Source of the DNA: Arcticibacter sp.
GTDB lineage: Bacteria; Bacteroidota; Bacteroidia; 2-12-FULL-35-15
Assembly: GCA_021155045.1 (NCBI GenBank)
Contig: JAJNQB010000019.1
Coordinates: forward strand, 1 to 64,000
DNA length: 64,000 nt
Direction: 5' to 3'
The number at the start of each line of letters is the position of its first letter. Position 1 is the stretch's first letter. The notes beneath the pieces are model-generated. The model made no database searches, was not told the DNA's origin, and saw only the letters and a list, made by a program, of their open reading frames with translations. Positions 17,928 to 27,556 of the stretch are shown here, in pieces. The position numbers and the translations under genes were made by a program.

Positions 17928-18449
17928 TCAGGCTTTTTCGTTTTCAGAACCTCCTGTTGCACCTGCTAATCCTCCCATATCACGGTCAAAGAAATATAAA
18001 CCGCCAGCATCATTACCTACTAACTTAAGTTTATCAAGTATTTTTCTTGCTAATGATTCTTCTTCTATTTGTTCAGAAACATACCATTGTAAAAAATTAT
18101 GAGTAGTATAATCTTTTTCCTTTAAACACGTTTCAACCAATCCATTTATTTCATTCGAAACCATCACTTCGTGTTCTAATACCTGTTCAAATATTTGTTT
18201 TACAGATTTAAAGGATTTTGGTGGAGCCTTTAATGTTGGAACGGTTCCGTGCCCACCTCTTTCGTTCACATATTTAATTAGTTTTAGCATGTGCATACGT
18301 TCTTCATCTGCATGAACATAAAGAAAAGCGGCAACCCCCTCTAAACCTTGTGTTTCTGCCCAAGAAGCCATGGCTAAATAATATTGTGATGATGATGCTT
18401 CTAATTCTATTTGCTGATTTAATGCAGCTTCTACTTTTTTCGATACCAT
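17928..18449 (-). CDS. ftnA: Ferritin (non-heme iron storage)
   Basis: A 173-residue four-helix ferritin that oxidises and stores iron in a 24-subunit shell. The ferroxidase ligands are visible: Glu in QIELEASSSQYYLAMA (helix A), the ExxH pair in HADEERMHMLKL (helix B), Glu in VLEHEVMVSNEI, and Gln in SEQIEEESLARKIL. The C-terminus is glycine-rich (GGLAGATGGSENEKA). It has a good TAnnTTTG promoter and stands between ppx and the small lipoprotein, not obviously in an operon. Confidence 0.95.
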   Translation of the reverse strand: MVSKKVEAALNQQIELEASSSQYYLAMASWAETQGLEGVAAFLYVHADEERMHMLKLIKYVNERGGHGTVPTLKAPPKSFKSVKQIFEQVLEHEVMVSNEINGLVETCLKEKDYTTHNFLQWYVSEQIEEESLARKILDKLKLVGNDAGGLYFFDRDMGGLAGATGGSENEKA

Positions 18450-18476
18450 AGTTTTTTTTATTTTAAAATTATACTA

Positions 18477-18484
18477 CAAAGTTA
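18477..18484 (-). promoter_or_regulatory. Bacteroidota -7 element (TAACTTTG) of ferritin
   Basis: TAACTTTG on the minus strand matches TAnnTTTG, 27 bases upstream of the ferritin ATG. Confidence 0.5.
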
Positions 18485-18537
18485 ATCCATTTTTGTTTAA
18501 ACCCTAAACTGACTTTAAAAAAACAGATGTTTACCTT

Positions 18538-19434
18538 TCAGCCTTTAGCTACAAGTTTTTCTTTTTGTTTTTCATATAGTTGATGAACAATTCCGTCAGA
18601 CAGACCAACTTGAGGCACAATTATTTTTTCGATTTCAGCTTTTTTTAGGATACTCATTAATATTTTTGAAGCAGGAACAATTACATCTGCTCTATCAGGA
18701 TTTAAGCCTAATTCTTGAATGCGCTCCTCATACGTGTAGGATTCAATTAATTCGCAAAGGCTTTTTAGTTTGACTACAGCAAGTGGTTTATTGTTTTTTT
18801 TGCCTGTCATTTTAAAAAGTTTATTAATGTTTCCTCCTGAACCAATTGCAATTAATGGTTTATAATCACCGGTAACTTCCTTAACCCATCCTTTGAAATA
18901 ATTCCAATACTCTTTATCAATTTGGTTGTGAAGCATTCTAACTGTCCCCACATTGAACGATTGAGAAACGACTGCTTTGTTTTTTGAAAACAGTGTAATT
19001 TCTGTGCTTCCTCCACCAATATCAATGTATAAATAGTTGTTGCTTTTATCTAAGTGTTCTTCAATACGATTCGCATAAATAATATCGGCTTCTGTTTTTC
19101 CATCAATAATCTCAATTTTTATTCCTGCTTCTTTTTTTACTCTTTCTGCTATTTCATACCTGTTATCAGCATCACGCATTGCAGATGTGGCACAAGCTCT
19201 GTAATCTATCGCATCGTAAACGTCAATTAAATTTTTAAAGGCTTTCATAGCAATAATCAGCTTTTCTATTTTTTTTTCTGAAATTTTTTTGTGTAAAAAA
19301 GAATCCTCTCCAAGCCTAAGAGGAATACGAATAAGTTCAGCTTTTTTAAAGGTAGTTTTGTTTCCGTTTTCATAAACATTACAAAACAGTAGTCTTACAG
19401 CATTAGAGCCAATATCAATAGCAGCAAATTTCAC
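18538..19434 (-). CDS. ppx: Exopolyphosphatase/guanosine pentaphosphatase family protein
   Basis: A 298-residue Ppx/GppA phosphatase of the short form, with the ASKHA (actin-like) fold. The N-terminal phosphate loop is AIDIGSNAVRLLF. Further motifs are ATSAMRDADNR, YLYIDIGGGSTEITLF and AIGSGGNINKLF. It probably hydrolyses polyphosphate from the end. It starts with GTG at 19434, nine bases after the ppk stop, so the two genes form an operon that makes and degrades polyphosphate. It lacks the C-terminal HD-like domain of long Ppx proteins, as is usual for this subgroup. Confidence 0.9.
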   Translation of the reverse strand: MKFAAIDIGSNAVRLLFCNVYENGNKTTFKKAELIRIPLRLGEDSFLHKKISEKKIEKLIIAMKAFKNLIDVYDAIDYRACATSAMRDADNRYEIAERVKKEAGIKIEIIDGKTEADIIYANRIEEHLDKSNNYLYIDIGGGSTEITLFSKNKAVVSQSFNVGTVRMLHNQIDKEYWNYFKGWVKEVTGDYKPLIAIGSGGNINKLFKMTGKKNNKPLAVVKLKSLCELIESYTYEERIQELGLNPDRADVIVPASKILMSILKKAEIEKIIVPQVGLSDGIVHQLYEKQKEKLVAKG

Positions 19435-19443
19435 TAAATAGAA

Positions 19444-21504
19444 TTATATTTTTTTGTTTTTAAACAGATTAAAAATCTCATCCTGTGAGCGGATAAGATT
19501 TTTGTATTCCGTTTTTTTGTATTCGTTTGTTTGTTTACTCCCTAAAATTCTTGCTTTCGTGTTGTCTGATAAAAGAGTGTTGATAATACTTCTTATTTGC
19601 AATTGAATGTTTTTATCATAAATAGGAACAGCAACTTCTGAACGATGGTCGATGTTTCTATACATCCAATCTGCCGAAGATATAAAGTATTTTTCATCCC
19701 CTGAATTACAAAATATAAACACTCTACTATGCTCAAGATATTTATCAATAATACTAATAGCTTCAATGTTTTCGCTTAGCCCTTTTACTCCGGCAACTAA
19801 AGAACAAATCCCACGGATGATTAACTTTATTTTTACACCACTGGAACTTGCTTCGTATAATTTTTTTATCATTTCTTGGTCAACCAAATTATTCAATTTT
19901 AATATAATGTAAGCTGGTTTTTTGTTTTTTGCATTTTTTATTTCTGTATTGATAAGCTGAATCAACTTTTTTCTCATAAAAAATGGCGCAACTAATAAAT
20001 GTTTGTAATTACCTTGTTTTATATTGTCAGCATAAAACGCAAAAACTTTTTCTATTTCTTCGGTTATATTTTTGTTTGCAGTTAACAAACTAAAATCTGT
20101 ATAAACACTTGCTGTATTGCCATTAAAATTGCCTGTGCCTACGTGTGCATAAGTATGTTGTTTCCCGTTTTCTTTTCGGGTAATTAAAAACAATTTTGAA
20201 TGCACTTTTAATCCGGGTACGCCATAAATTACTTTTGCTCCTTCTTCTTGTAGTTTGGTTGCCCAAAAAATATTGGACTCTTCATCAAATCTTGCTCTTA
20301 ATTCAATAACAGCAATAACCTCTTTGCCATTTTTAACTGCATTAATTAATGCTTTTACAATGTTTGAGTGTTCTGCAACGCGATAAAGTGTAATTTTTAT
20401 ACTTTGAACTTTCGGGTCAATAGATGCTTCTCGCAAAAAATCAACAATATGCTCAAACGATTGATAAGGGTATGTTAGTAGAATATCTTTTTCTTTAATG
20501 ACTTTAAAAAAACTTGTCTCATTTGCTAGATTTGGATGTTTTAATGCCTTTGTTTTTTTATAAACTAAATCACTTGATCCAATTCTTGGAAATGAAATAA
20601 AATCTTTAAAATTATGATAACGCCCACCTGGGATCGGGCTATCTTCTTTTCCTAGTTTTATTTTTTTCATGATATAGTCTAAAATATCATCGCTAATGTT
20701 TCTGTCATACACAAGCCTAACAGGTTGTCCTTTTTTTCTATCTTTTAAGCCTTTGCTAACTTTTTCAACCAAGCTTTTAGAAATATCATTATCAATATCT
20801 ATTTCAGCATCGCGTGTTAATTTTATATTGTACGATTCAATATAATCATGTTCAAAGTTTACAAATAAATCATTTAAATTATAACGAATGATATCATCCA
20901 ACAACACAATAAAAAATTTATCTTTCTCCTTCGGAAGAACTACAAAACGAGATAATTCATCTGTCGGAACTTCAATTAATGCATATTTACTTTTATTTTC
21001 TTTGTTGTTCCGTCCAAGTTTAATAATTAAATACCCTGATTTGTCTTTTAAATAAGGGAAGGGAGATGAACTATCAAGCATTATAGGAAAAAGCTTTGGC
21101 ATTACTTTGTCTCTAAAAAAACTTTTTACAAAAAGACCCTGTTCGGTTGATAGCTGTTTTTCATTAATTATTGATATTCCTTTTTCAGCAAGCTCAAGCA
21201 AAATAGTTTGGTATATTGAATCAAACTTGTTTTGTTGATTGATAACAATTTTTTGAATTTTGTTAAGCAATCGGTGTGGGTTTTCTCCAATATATTGAAC
21301 CGCTTTTTTTTGGTGTTTAATTACTCGTTTAAGAGTTGCAACACGAACACGAAAAAACTCATCACGATTGTTAGAAAAAATACCTAAAAATTTAATGCGC
21401 TCAATTAGGGGAACGGTTTTGTCTTCGGCTTCTTGTAAAACCCGTTCGTTAAACGATAACCAACTTAGCTCTCTGTTAATTAAGACAAATTTATTTTTAG
21501 GCAT
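19444..21504 (-). CDS. ppk1: Polyphosphate kinase 1
   Basis: Makes inorganic polyphosphate from ATP. At 686 residues it is a normal PPK1. The N domain starts INRELSWLSFNERVLQEA. The head domain follows, then two phospholipase D-like catalytic domains. Active-site histidines lie in GVPGLKVHSKLFLITRKE (the autophosphorylated one) and in MYRNIDHRSEVAVPI. YAHVGTGNFNGNTA is the usual ATP-site signature. It heads the ppk-ppx operon, with a TAATTTTG element 42 bases upstream. The gap to 21632 also carries the divergent promoter of the sensor operon. Confidence 0.96.
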   Translation of the reverse strand: MPKNKFVLINRELSWLSFNERVLQEAEDKTVPLIERIKFLGIFSNNRDEFFRVRVATLKRVIKHQKKAVQYIGENPHRLLNKIQKIVINQQNKFDSIYQTILLELAEKGISIINEKQLSTEQGLFVKSFFRDKVMPKLFPIMLDSSSPFPYLKDKSGYLIIKLGRNNKENKSKYALIEVPTDELSRFVVLPKEKDKFFIVLLDDIIRYNLNDLFVNFEHDYIESYNIKLTRDAEIDIDNDISKSLVEKVSKGLKDRKKGQPVRLVYDRNISDDILDYIMKKIKLGKEDSPIPGGRYHNFKDFISFPRIGSSDLVYKKTKALKHPNLANETSFFKVIKEKDILLTYPYQSFEHIVDFLREASIDPKVQSIKITLYRVAEHSNIVKALINAVKNGKEVIAVIELRARFDEESNIFWATKLQEEGAKVIYGVPGLKVHSKLFLITRKENGKQHTYAHVGTGNFNGNTASVYTDFSLLTANKNITEEIEKVFAFYADNIKQGNYKHLLVAPFFMRKKLIQLINTEIKNAKNKKPAYIILKLNNLVDQEMIKKLYEASSSGVKIKLIIRGICSLVAGVKGLSENIEAISIIDKYLEHSRVFIFCNSGDEKYFISSADWMYRNIDHRSEVAVPIYDKNIQLQIRSIINTLLSDNTKARILGSKQTNEYKKTEYKNLIRSQDEIFNLFKNKKI

Positions 21505-21545
21505 AATCCTTTTTGGAATAAAATTAAAACAAAACGCAAGGCGCT

Positions 21546-21553
21546 CAAAATTA
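21546..21553 (-). promoter_or_regulatory. Bacteroidota -7 element (TAATTTTG) of ppk-ppx
   Basis: TAATTTTG on the minus strand fits TAnnTTTG, 42 bases before the ppk ATG. A TTTG lies 15 bases further upstream, shorter than the usual -33 spacing. Confidence 0.4.
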
Positions 21554-21631
21554 CTAAATATTATTTTTCAAAGCCTGTTTATAAAGCTTTAATCAAAATA
21601 TTGTATAAATTAGTTCCACAATTGTAAAAAC

Positions 21632-23080
21632 ATGAAAAGATACCTGTTTGCATTTATTATTTCTACTCTTTTTTATTTTGTAAATGCACAAAATTTTCAG
21701 CAAAAAGATTCGCTTTTATCTGTTTTAAAAACGTCCCAACTGGATACAAATAAGGTAAAAACACTACATCGTTTAACGTGGGCAATAGTTTACAACAATC
21801 CAAACGAAGCAGCTATTTATGCAAGGCAAGGATTTGAATTATCAAAAAAATTAAAATATGAAATAGGTACAGCTAGGGCGTTAAACAATATTGGAACGTG
21901 TTTGCTATATGCTGGTGAGTTTTCCAACGCAAGAGATACATTTTTACTTTCATTAGAAATCAAAGAAAAGATAAAAAATCAAAAAGAATTGTCTTTTACA
22001 GTTAATAATCTTGGCATTGTTTATTTGTATTTGGGCGATTTAGAAAAAGCACTTGAATATTATTTGCGTGCTGTTAAAATAGCCGAAGACATGAATGATA
22101 AAGATGGGCTATCGATGACGTTAAACAATATTGCCATGGTTTATGAAAATCGGAACGATTCTAAAAATGCAATAAAATACTTTGAAAAAGCACAGGAATA
22201 TTCCATTGCAATAGGAAATAAAATGCGTATTGCTGCTGGGTATAACAATATTGGAGTTCAGTATAGGTTGATAAATCAAAACGAAAAAGCATTAGAGTAT
22301 CTGAGGAAATCAATCCCTTTGCAAATTGAAATTTCCGACAATAAATCATTGTCTCAAACATACAATAATGTTGGTGAAATATTTATGACCCTTCAGAAAA
22401 ATGATTCAGCAAAAATTTATTATTTAAAAGCATTAGCAATCAGAAAAAGTATTGGAGATAAATACGGTTGTGCCGAAACCTACCTGAACTTAGGCAACTT
22501 AGAATATAGGCTTAAAAATTATATACCTGCAAAAAACTATTCTTTACAATCAGTGGCTTTGTCAGATTCTATCAAACACACAAAAAATCTAATTTCTGGT
22601 CTTTACAATTTAGGGAAAATTAATTCAGAAATAGGCAATTTTAAAGACGCAGCTTACTACTTTGAAAAAACATTTTTCTTAAAAGATTCGCTATATAATG
22701 AACAAAGTTCTAGGCAAGTAGAAGAAATGAATGCCAAATACGAAACGGCAAAAAAAGATAAGGAACTTATTTTAAAAGATGCAGAAATAGAAATTCAACA
22801 AGCGGATTCTCGACAAAAATCTTTTCAGAGAAATGTGTTCGTTGTAGGGTTTATGCTTGTTTTATTGTTGGTAGCGTTTGTTTATAGAAGTTACAGGCAA
22901 AAACAAAAAGCGAATGAAATTATTACAAAACAAAAACAAGAAGTAGAAATTCAAAAAGAAATTATTGAAGAAAAACAAAAAGAAATTTTAGATAGTATTT
23001 ATTATGCCAAACGGATACAAACAGCACTTTTACCCAACGAAAAATACATAGAACGTAACTTGAGTAAATTAAAAAAATAA
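21632..23080 (+). CDS. Membrane TPR sensor 1, SpoIIE-type linker without the phosphatase domain
   Basis: A 482-residue protein with a signal peptide (MKRYLFAFIISTLFYFVNAQ). About seven TPRs with a ~40-residue period follow (NNIGTCLLYAGEFSNA, NNLGIVYLYLGDLEKALEYY and so on), then a membrane span near residues 402-422 and a cytoplasmic coiled coil ending EEKQKEILDSIYYAKRIQ and LLPNEKYIERNLSKLKK. That ending is the linker found just before SpoIIE-type phosphatase domains; here translation stops after it. It is the first gene of the 21632-31602 run and abuts the next gene (TAA directly followed by ATG). The ligand is unknown. I infer that it signals to the phosphatase at 30886. Confidence 0.85.
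   Translation: MKRYLFAFIISTLFYFVNAQNFQQKDSLLSVLKTSQLDTNKVKTLHRLTWAIVYNNPNEAAIYARQGFELSKKLKYEIGTARALNNIGTCLLYAGEFSNARDTFLLSLEIKEKIKNQKELSFTVNNLGIVYLYLGDLEKALEYYLRAVKIAEDMNDKDGLSMTLNNIAMVYENRNDSKNAIKYFEKAQEYSIAIGNKMRIAAGYNNIGVQYRLINQNEKALEYLRKSIPLQIEISDNKSLSQTYNNVGEIFMTLQKNDSAKIYYLKALAIRKSIGDKYGCAETYLNLGNLEYRLKNYIPAKNYSLQSVALSDSIKHTKNLISGLYNLGKINSEIGNFKDAAYYFEKTFFLKDSLYNEQSSRQVEEMNAKYETAKKDKELILKDAEIEIQQADSRQKSFQRNVFVVGFMLVLLLVAFVYRSYRQKQKANEIITKQKQEVEIQKEIIEEKQKEILDSIYYAKRIQTALLPNEKYIERNLSKLKK
22966..23049 (+). repeat. Shared sensor tail, copy 1
   Basis: DNA encoding EEKQKEILDSIYYAKRIQ and LLPNEKY. Five more copies lie at about 24566-24652, 26065-26152, 27388-27476, 28891-28977 and 30751-30840. 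Stretches such as acgaatacaaacagcacttt are shared almost base for base between copies 4 and 5, pointing to recent duplication or gene conversion. Confidence 0.75.
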
Positions 23081-24694
23081 ATGAAAGATACTGAAGCCAA
23101 TAACAATCAGGTAAAAAAAAGTGGGTTCTTTTTTGGCTGCGCCATTATTTTCATATCTCCTATATTGTGTCTCACATCTGCTATATCGCTGGCGCAAAAC
23201 AAAAAAACGGATTCGCTGTTAACGATATTAAAAACCGCAAAAGAGGATACCAACAAAGTAAACACCTTAAATCTTCTTTCGGGGGAAATGCAATTAACAG
23301 GCGATTATGAAAAAGGAATAAGTTATGCAAATGAAGCAAAACAAATTGCAGAAAGAATCTCCCTTCCTTCGGGAGCGAAGGGCTGGGCTAAAGGAACTGC
23401 TGACGCCAACCATAATTTAGGAAATATAAATTATCGTCAGAGCAATTATTCCAATGCACTAAAGCATTATTTTGTAGCTCTGAAAATAAGAGAAGAAATA
23501 AAAGATAAAAACGGAATGGCAAAATCCCTCGGTAACATCGGGAATATCTATTATTCTCAAGGCGATTATCCAAAAACGTTGAATTATTATTTTAGTGCAT
23601 TAAAGATGGATGAAGAACTTGGGAATAAAAACGGAATTGCCCGCCACTTCGGCAACATCGGGACAGTCTATTATGAGCAAGGCGATTATCCAAAAGCGTT
23701 GGACTATTATTTCAGCAGATTGAAGTTGGATGAAGAATCAGGGAATAAAAATAATATGGCTATTAATCTTGGCAACATCGGGAATGTCTATTGTAATCAA
23801 GGTGTTGCGTCTAGTGAATCATCAGTAAAGGCAGGATTATTTGCCAAAGCATTAGACTATTATTTTAGGGCACTGAAAATAGGAGAAGAACTCGGAGATA
23901 AAAATAGAATTGCTATTCAACTCGGCAACATCGGGGTTATTTATAAGGAGCAAGCTGAGATTTTGCGAAGTTCCGATAAAATCGGGAGCGATTCTCTTTA
24001 CAAAAAAGCATTGGACTATTATCTAAGGGCATTGAAGATTGCGGAAGAGTTGGGAGATAAAAAAACAGTTGCAATTAACCTCGGCAGCATTGGATTTCTT
24101 TATACCTCCACAGGAAAGTTTAATAAGGCGGAAGAATATTTAAACAAGGCACTCACTATCTCTACCGAAATAAATGTGCTTAATGTTATTAAAGACCACG
24201 AACAATATCTTAGTTATCTCTACGATACCACTGGTAGATACAAACTATCTCTCATTCATTACAAAAAATACATAACAGCAAGAGACACCATTTTCAGCGA
24301 GGAGAACAAAAAGAAAAACATCCGCACGGAGATGAACTATGACTTTGAAAAGAAAACAGCAGCCGCCCAAGCCGAACAAAAAATAAAAGATACCCAAGCC
24401 GCAGCCGATAAAAAACAGCAGAACATTATTTTATATTCAGTTATGGGAGTTTTGGTTTTAGTACTGGTATTTGCATTTTTCATTTTCCGTAACTTGCGTG
24501 TAACACAAAAACAAAAATACATTATTGAGCAACAAAAAGAAACCGTAGAAACGCAAAAAAAAATTGTAGAAGAAAAACAAAAAGAAATTTTAGACAGTAT
24601 TTATTATGCTAGACGTATTCAACAATCATTGCTTCCTAAAGAACAATATATTAATAAAAAGCTTTCAAAAATTCAATCTAAAAAGACATCATAG
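23081..24694 (+). CDS. Membrane TPR sensor 2, SpoIIE-type linker without the phosphatase domain
   Basis: A 537-residue paralogue of the preceding protein. About 15 polar residues precede a signal or anchor (residues ~16-38, ending LAQN). Some six TPRs of ~40 residues follow (LGNIGNIYYSQGDYPKTLNY and similar), then a membrane span near residues 448-472 and a coiled coil ending EEKQKEILDSIYYARRIQ and SLLPKEQYINKKLSK. The start codon follows the previous stop with no gap, so translation is probably coupled. Two palindromic repeat-like pieces sit inside the coding region (23360-23382 and 23971-23987) and keep the frame. Confidence 0.83.
   Translation: MKDTEANNNQVKKSGFFFGCAIIFISPILCLTSAISLAQNKKTDSLLTILKTAKEDTNKVNTLNLLSGEMQLTGDYEKGISYANEAKQIAERISLPSGAKGWAKGTADANHNLGNINYRQSNYSNALKHYFVALKIREEIKDKNGMAKSLGNIGNIYYSQGDYPKTLNYYFSALKMDEELGNKNGIARHFGNIGTVYYEQGDYPKALDYYFSRLKLDEESGNKNNMAINLGNIGNVYCNQGVASSESSVKAGLFAKALDYYFRALKIGEELGDKNRIAIQLGNIGVIYKEQAEILRSSDKIGSDSLYKKALDYYLRALKIAEELGDKKTVAINLGSIGFLYTSTGKFNKAEEYLNKALTISTEINVLNVIKDHEQYLSYLYDTTGRYKLSLIHYKKYITARDTIFSEENKKKNIRTEMNYDFEKKTAAAQAEQKIKDTQAAADKKQQNIILYSVMGVLVLVLVFAFFIFRNLRVTQKQKYIIEQQKETVETQKKIVEEKQKEILDSIYYARRIQQSLLPKEQYINKKLSKIQSKKTS
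23360..23382. repeat. Palindromic repeat piece inside TPR sensor 2
   Basis: CCCTTC (23361-23366) and GAAGGG (23377-23382) form a hairpin around cttcgggagc, followed by gctggg. It encodes LPSGAKGWAKG, which interrupts the normal TPR spacing between AERIS and the next NLGNI repeat. It looks like a small mobile repeat kept in frame. Confidence 0.45.
23971..23987. repeat. Palindromic repeat piece inside TPR sensor 2 (TTCCGATaaaATCGGGA)
   Basis: A perfect CCGAT/ATCGG hairpin with loop aaa, encoding part of the loop RSSDKIGSD between two TPRs. The paralogue at 24720 also has an extended loop here without the palindrome, so the site tolerates insertions. Confidence 0.4.
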
Positions 24695-24719
24695 GTTGAA
24701 TTTTAAAAATATTTTATGT

Positions 24720-27512
24720 ATGAAAAAATTCGTTTACACCATCATTTCTTCTTTTGTATGCATCAATAGCATTTTTGCGCAAAATCCTACCATAGATTCT
24801 TTAGAAAAAGCAATCATTAAAATTAACCAACAAGCTTCAGGATACCCCAAAGACACAAACCTTATAAACCTTTATGATCAATTAGCCTGGGAAATTAGTA
24901 TTGATAGACCAGATAGTTCTATCATATTATCAGAAGAAGTTATAAAAATAGCAGTTAATTCCCTTCAACAAGAAGATGTTTATATTGATTTGTTTTTAAA
25001 AGAAACAAATTCACACATTACCCCAAAACAAAAATGGTATATTATTTCGCTAGCAAATGAATATCATAATTTAGGAGAGTTTTATCGACTAAAAGGGAGC
25101 TATACCAATGCTATTGAAAACTCTTTGAAAGCATTAGCAATTTGGGAAAAATTAAAAGATGAAGATGTTCTTTCTAAAAAAGCAGCTACGCTTGCTAACA
25201 TAGGAATTTTTTATACAGAACAGCACGATTTTTCGAAAGCTTTAATTTATTATAACAAGGCGTTAGAAATAGATAAAAAACAGGGAGACAAAAAAGGCTT
25301 GGCAGCAGACATGGGTAATATGGCAATTTTATATGCCGAACAAAACGATTATGAAAAAGCTTTGGAGTTTTTTTTAAGTGCAATTAAGATTAATGAAGAA
25401 TTAGGTAATAAAAAAGGGATAGCATCAAAACTAGGGAATATTGGAATAATATATAAACGAAAGGCAGAGGACTTATTTAAAAAAGAAAAATCCTTGAATA
25501 AGGAAATAAACGACCTTTATCAGAAAGCTTTAGGTTATTTTTTACAAGCCCAAAAGCTTAATGAAGAACTAGGGAATAAACATGGAATTTCCATAAATAT
25601 AGGAAATATTGGAGGGGTGTATTTTTCTACTGGAAAAATTAAGCAGGCTGAAGATGCATTTTTTAAATCCTTAGAAATAGACTTTAAATTAGGCTTTAAG
25701 CCACATGAGCTAGATATGTATCAATCGTTATACCTTTTATACGATTCAATAAAACAAGAAAAAAAAGGATATGCATACTATCGAAAATATATTGTTTTGC
25801 GCGATAGCTTAAACAACGAACAAAATTCAAAAGATGTTATGCAAGCACAAATGCAATACGAGTTTGATAAAAAAGAGATAGCACGAAAATCCGATCAAGA
25901 GAAAAAGGATTTGATTGCTAAACAGGAAAAACAAAGACAAAAAATAATAATATATACTACTAGCTTAGGGTTAATTCTTTTGCTTATTCTTGTACTTGTT
26001 GTATTTAAAGGCTATCGAAACAAACAAAAATCAAATATTGAAATTTCGGCACAGAAACAAATAATAGAATCAAAACAAAAAGAAATTATTGATAGTATTC
26101 AGTATGCAAAAAGAATACAAACATCAATTTTGCCAAGTGAAAAATATATTAATCGCATTATGAAAAACAATAAAATTATTTTAATTGTTTTTTTCTTAAA
26201 TTTTTTATCTACAAGCGTTCTTATTTCGCAAAATTCAATAATTGATTCTTTTAAAGTAGCATTAAAAACAGCTATATACGATACAACCAAATGCAATATA
26301 TTAAATACAATGATTGAAGAAGAAAACGACATGGAGGTTTGGTCGAAATACAATGATGAATTAAAAAAAATAGCTGAAAAAAATATTTCAAATTCCACAA
26401 ATTTTAAAACGAAAAAAGTTTTTTTAAAACATTATGCAAACTCATTAAATAATATTGGTTACATATTTAATAAAAAAGGCGAAGTATCTAAAGCGTTGGA
26501 ATATTATTTTAAAAGTTTAAAAATTTCAGAAGAGATTGACGACAAGGAAGGCACTGGAACTTCTTTGAATAATATAGGACAGATTTATGGTTATCAGGGA
26601 GAAACAAAAAAATCCTTAGAATACTATTTAAGAAGCCTAGAGATATATAAAAAACTTGACAATAAATATTTATTAGGAGGGACATTAAATAACATTGCTA
26701 GTGCGTATGACGACATGGGAGAGCTGTCGAAAGCAAAAATATATTATAACGAGAGCTTGAAGCTGCTAGAATCAATTGGGGACAAATATGGCATTGCTTT
26801 TTTATTGCAAAATATAGGTGCTGTAAATAGCGCAGAAGGAGATATAGAAAAAGCCTTAGAATCATATCAAAAATGTTTAAAAATTAGAGCAGAGATTAAT
26901 GACAAAGAAGGAATGGCTTTTGTTTTAAACAGCATAGGAGAGTTGTATTTTAAAAAACAAAATTTTTCTAAGGCATTAAATTTTAGCAAACAATCTTTGG
27001 AGATAAGTCAAAAAAATGGCATTCCTGAAAACACTAGATATGCCAGTAAGTCGCTCTACAAAATGTATAAAAAAACCAACCAGCCCGCAGAAGCCTTAAA
27101 AATGTACGAACTTTATATACAAATGAGAGACAGCATCAAAAATGAAGAAACAAAAAAAGCGAGTATTAAAAGCCAATTAAAATATGAATACGAAAAAAAG
27201 GCAGCAACAGATAGCGTAAGAGTTGAAAAAGAAAAGGAAATTACAAAAGCACAATTAAAACAAGAAGAAACATTCAGGTATTCCTTGTATGTGGTATTGC
27301 TTCTCACAATTATTTTTGGAATATTCATGATTAATAGATTTAACGTTACTCGTCAACAGAAAAATATTATTCAGAATCAAAAAGAAATAGTAGAAGAAAA
27401 ACAAAAAGAAATAATAGACAGTATTAATTATGCGAAACGAATACAAACAGCACTTTTGCCAAACGAAAATTATATTCACAAGATTTTAAAAAGATTCAAC
27501 TCTGACATTTAG
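24720..27512 (+). CDS. Tandem fusion of two membrane TPR sensors (sensors 3 and 4)
   Basis: One 930-residue frame holding two complete copies of the sensor architecture. I use ATG 24720 (MKKFVYTIISSFVCINSIFAQ, a signal peptide); the frame opens earlier, inside the previous gene. Half A (residues 1-480) has TPRs, a span (IIIYTTSLGLILLLILVLVVF) and the linker KEIIDSIQYAKRIQTSILP. It runs straight into half B at residue 481, MKNNKIILIVFFLNFLSTSV, itself a signal-like segment, followed by TPRs, a span (SLYVVLLLTIIFGIFMI) and EEKQKEIIDSINYAKRIQTALLP. The stop codon expected near 26160 is absent. ATG 26160 could start half B separately. If made as one chain, each linker would still face the cytoplasm. 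Confidence 0.8.
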   Translation: MKKFVYTIISSFVCINSIFAQNPTIDSLEKAIIKINQQASGYPKDTNLINLYDQLAWEISIDRPDSSIILSEEVIKIAVNSLQQEDVYIDLFLKETNSHITPKQKWYIISLANEYHNLGEFYRLKGSYTNAIENSLKALAIWEKLKDEDVLSKKAATLANIGIFYTEQHDFSKALIYYNKALEIDKKQGDKKGLAADMGNMAILYAEQNDYEKALEFFLSAIKINEELGNKKGIASKLGNIGIIYKRKAEDLFKKEKSLNKEINDLYQKALGYFLQAQKLNEELGNKHGISINIGNIGGVYFSTGKIKQAEDAFFKSLEIDFKLGFKPHELDMYQSLYLLYDSIKQEKKGYAYYRKYIVLRDSLNNEQNSKDVMQAQMQYEFDKKEIARKSDQEKKDLIAKQEKQRQKIIIYTTSLGLILLLILVLVVFKGYRNKQKSNIEISAQKQIIESKQKEIIDSIQYAKRIQTSILPSEKYINRIMKNNKIILIVFFLNFLSTSVLISQNSIIDSFKVALKTAIYDTTKCNILNTMIEEENDMEVWSKYNDELKKIAEKNISNSTNFKTKKVFLKHYANSLNNIGYIFNKKGEVSKALEYYFKSLKISEEIDDKEGTGTSLNNIGQIYGYQGETKKSLEYYLRSLEIYKKLDNKYLLGGTLNNIASAYDDMGELSKAKIYYNESLKLLESIGDKYGIAFLLQNIGAVNSAEGDIEKALESYQKCLKIRAEINDKEGMAFVLNSIGELYFKKQNFSKALNFSKQSLEISQKNGIPENTRYASKSLYKMYKKTNQPAEALKMYELYIQMRDSIKNEETKKASIKSQLKYEYEKKAATDSVRVEKEKEITKAQLKQEETFRYSLYVVLLLTIIFGIFMINRFNVTRQQKNIIQNQKEIVEEKQKEIIDSINYAKRIQTALLPNENYIHKILKRFNSDI
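26136..26230 (+). other. Junction of fused sensors 3 and 4, with internal start ATG at 26160
   Basis: The sequence goes from KYINRI directly to MKNNKIILIVFFLNF without a stop. In the five other copies a stop falls 5-16 codons after the LP.E.YI motif. A 450-residue protein starting at 26160 would be a normal member of the set, so re-initiation or a lost stop codon are both possible. Confidence 0.65.
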
Positions 27513-27556
27513 TATTTGAACAACTGTTACAATAGATTTATTAAATAAACTCAAGC

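Noticed and set aside
24606..24719. Longer start for the fused TPR protein
   Set aside because: The extra 38 residues overlap the preceding gene in another frame and precede a clear signal peptide at 24720.
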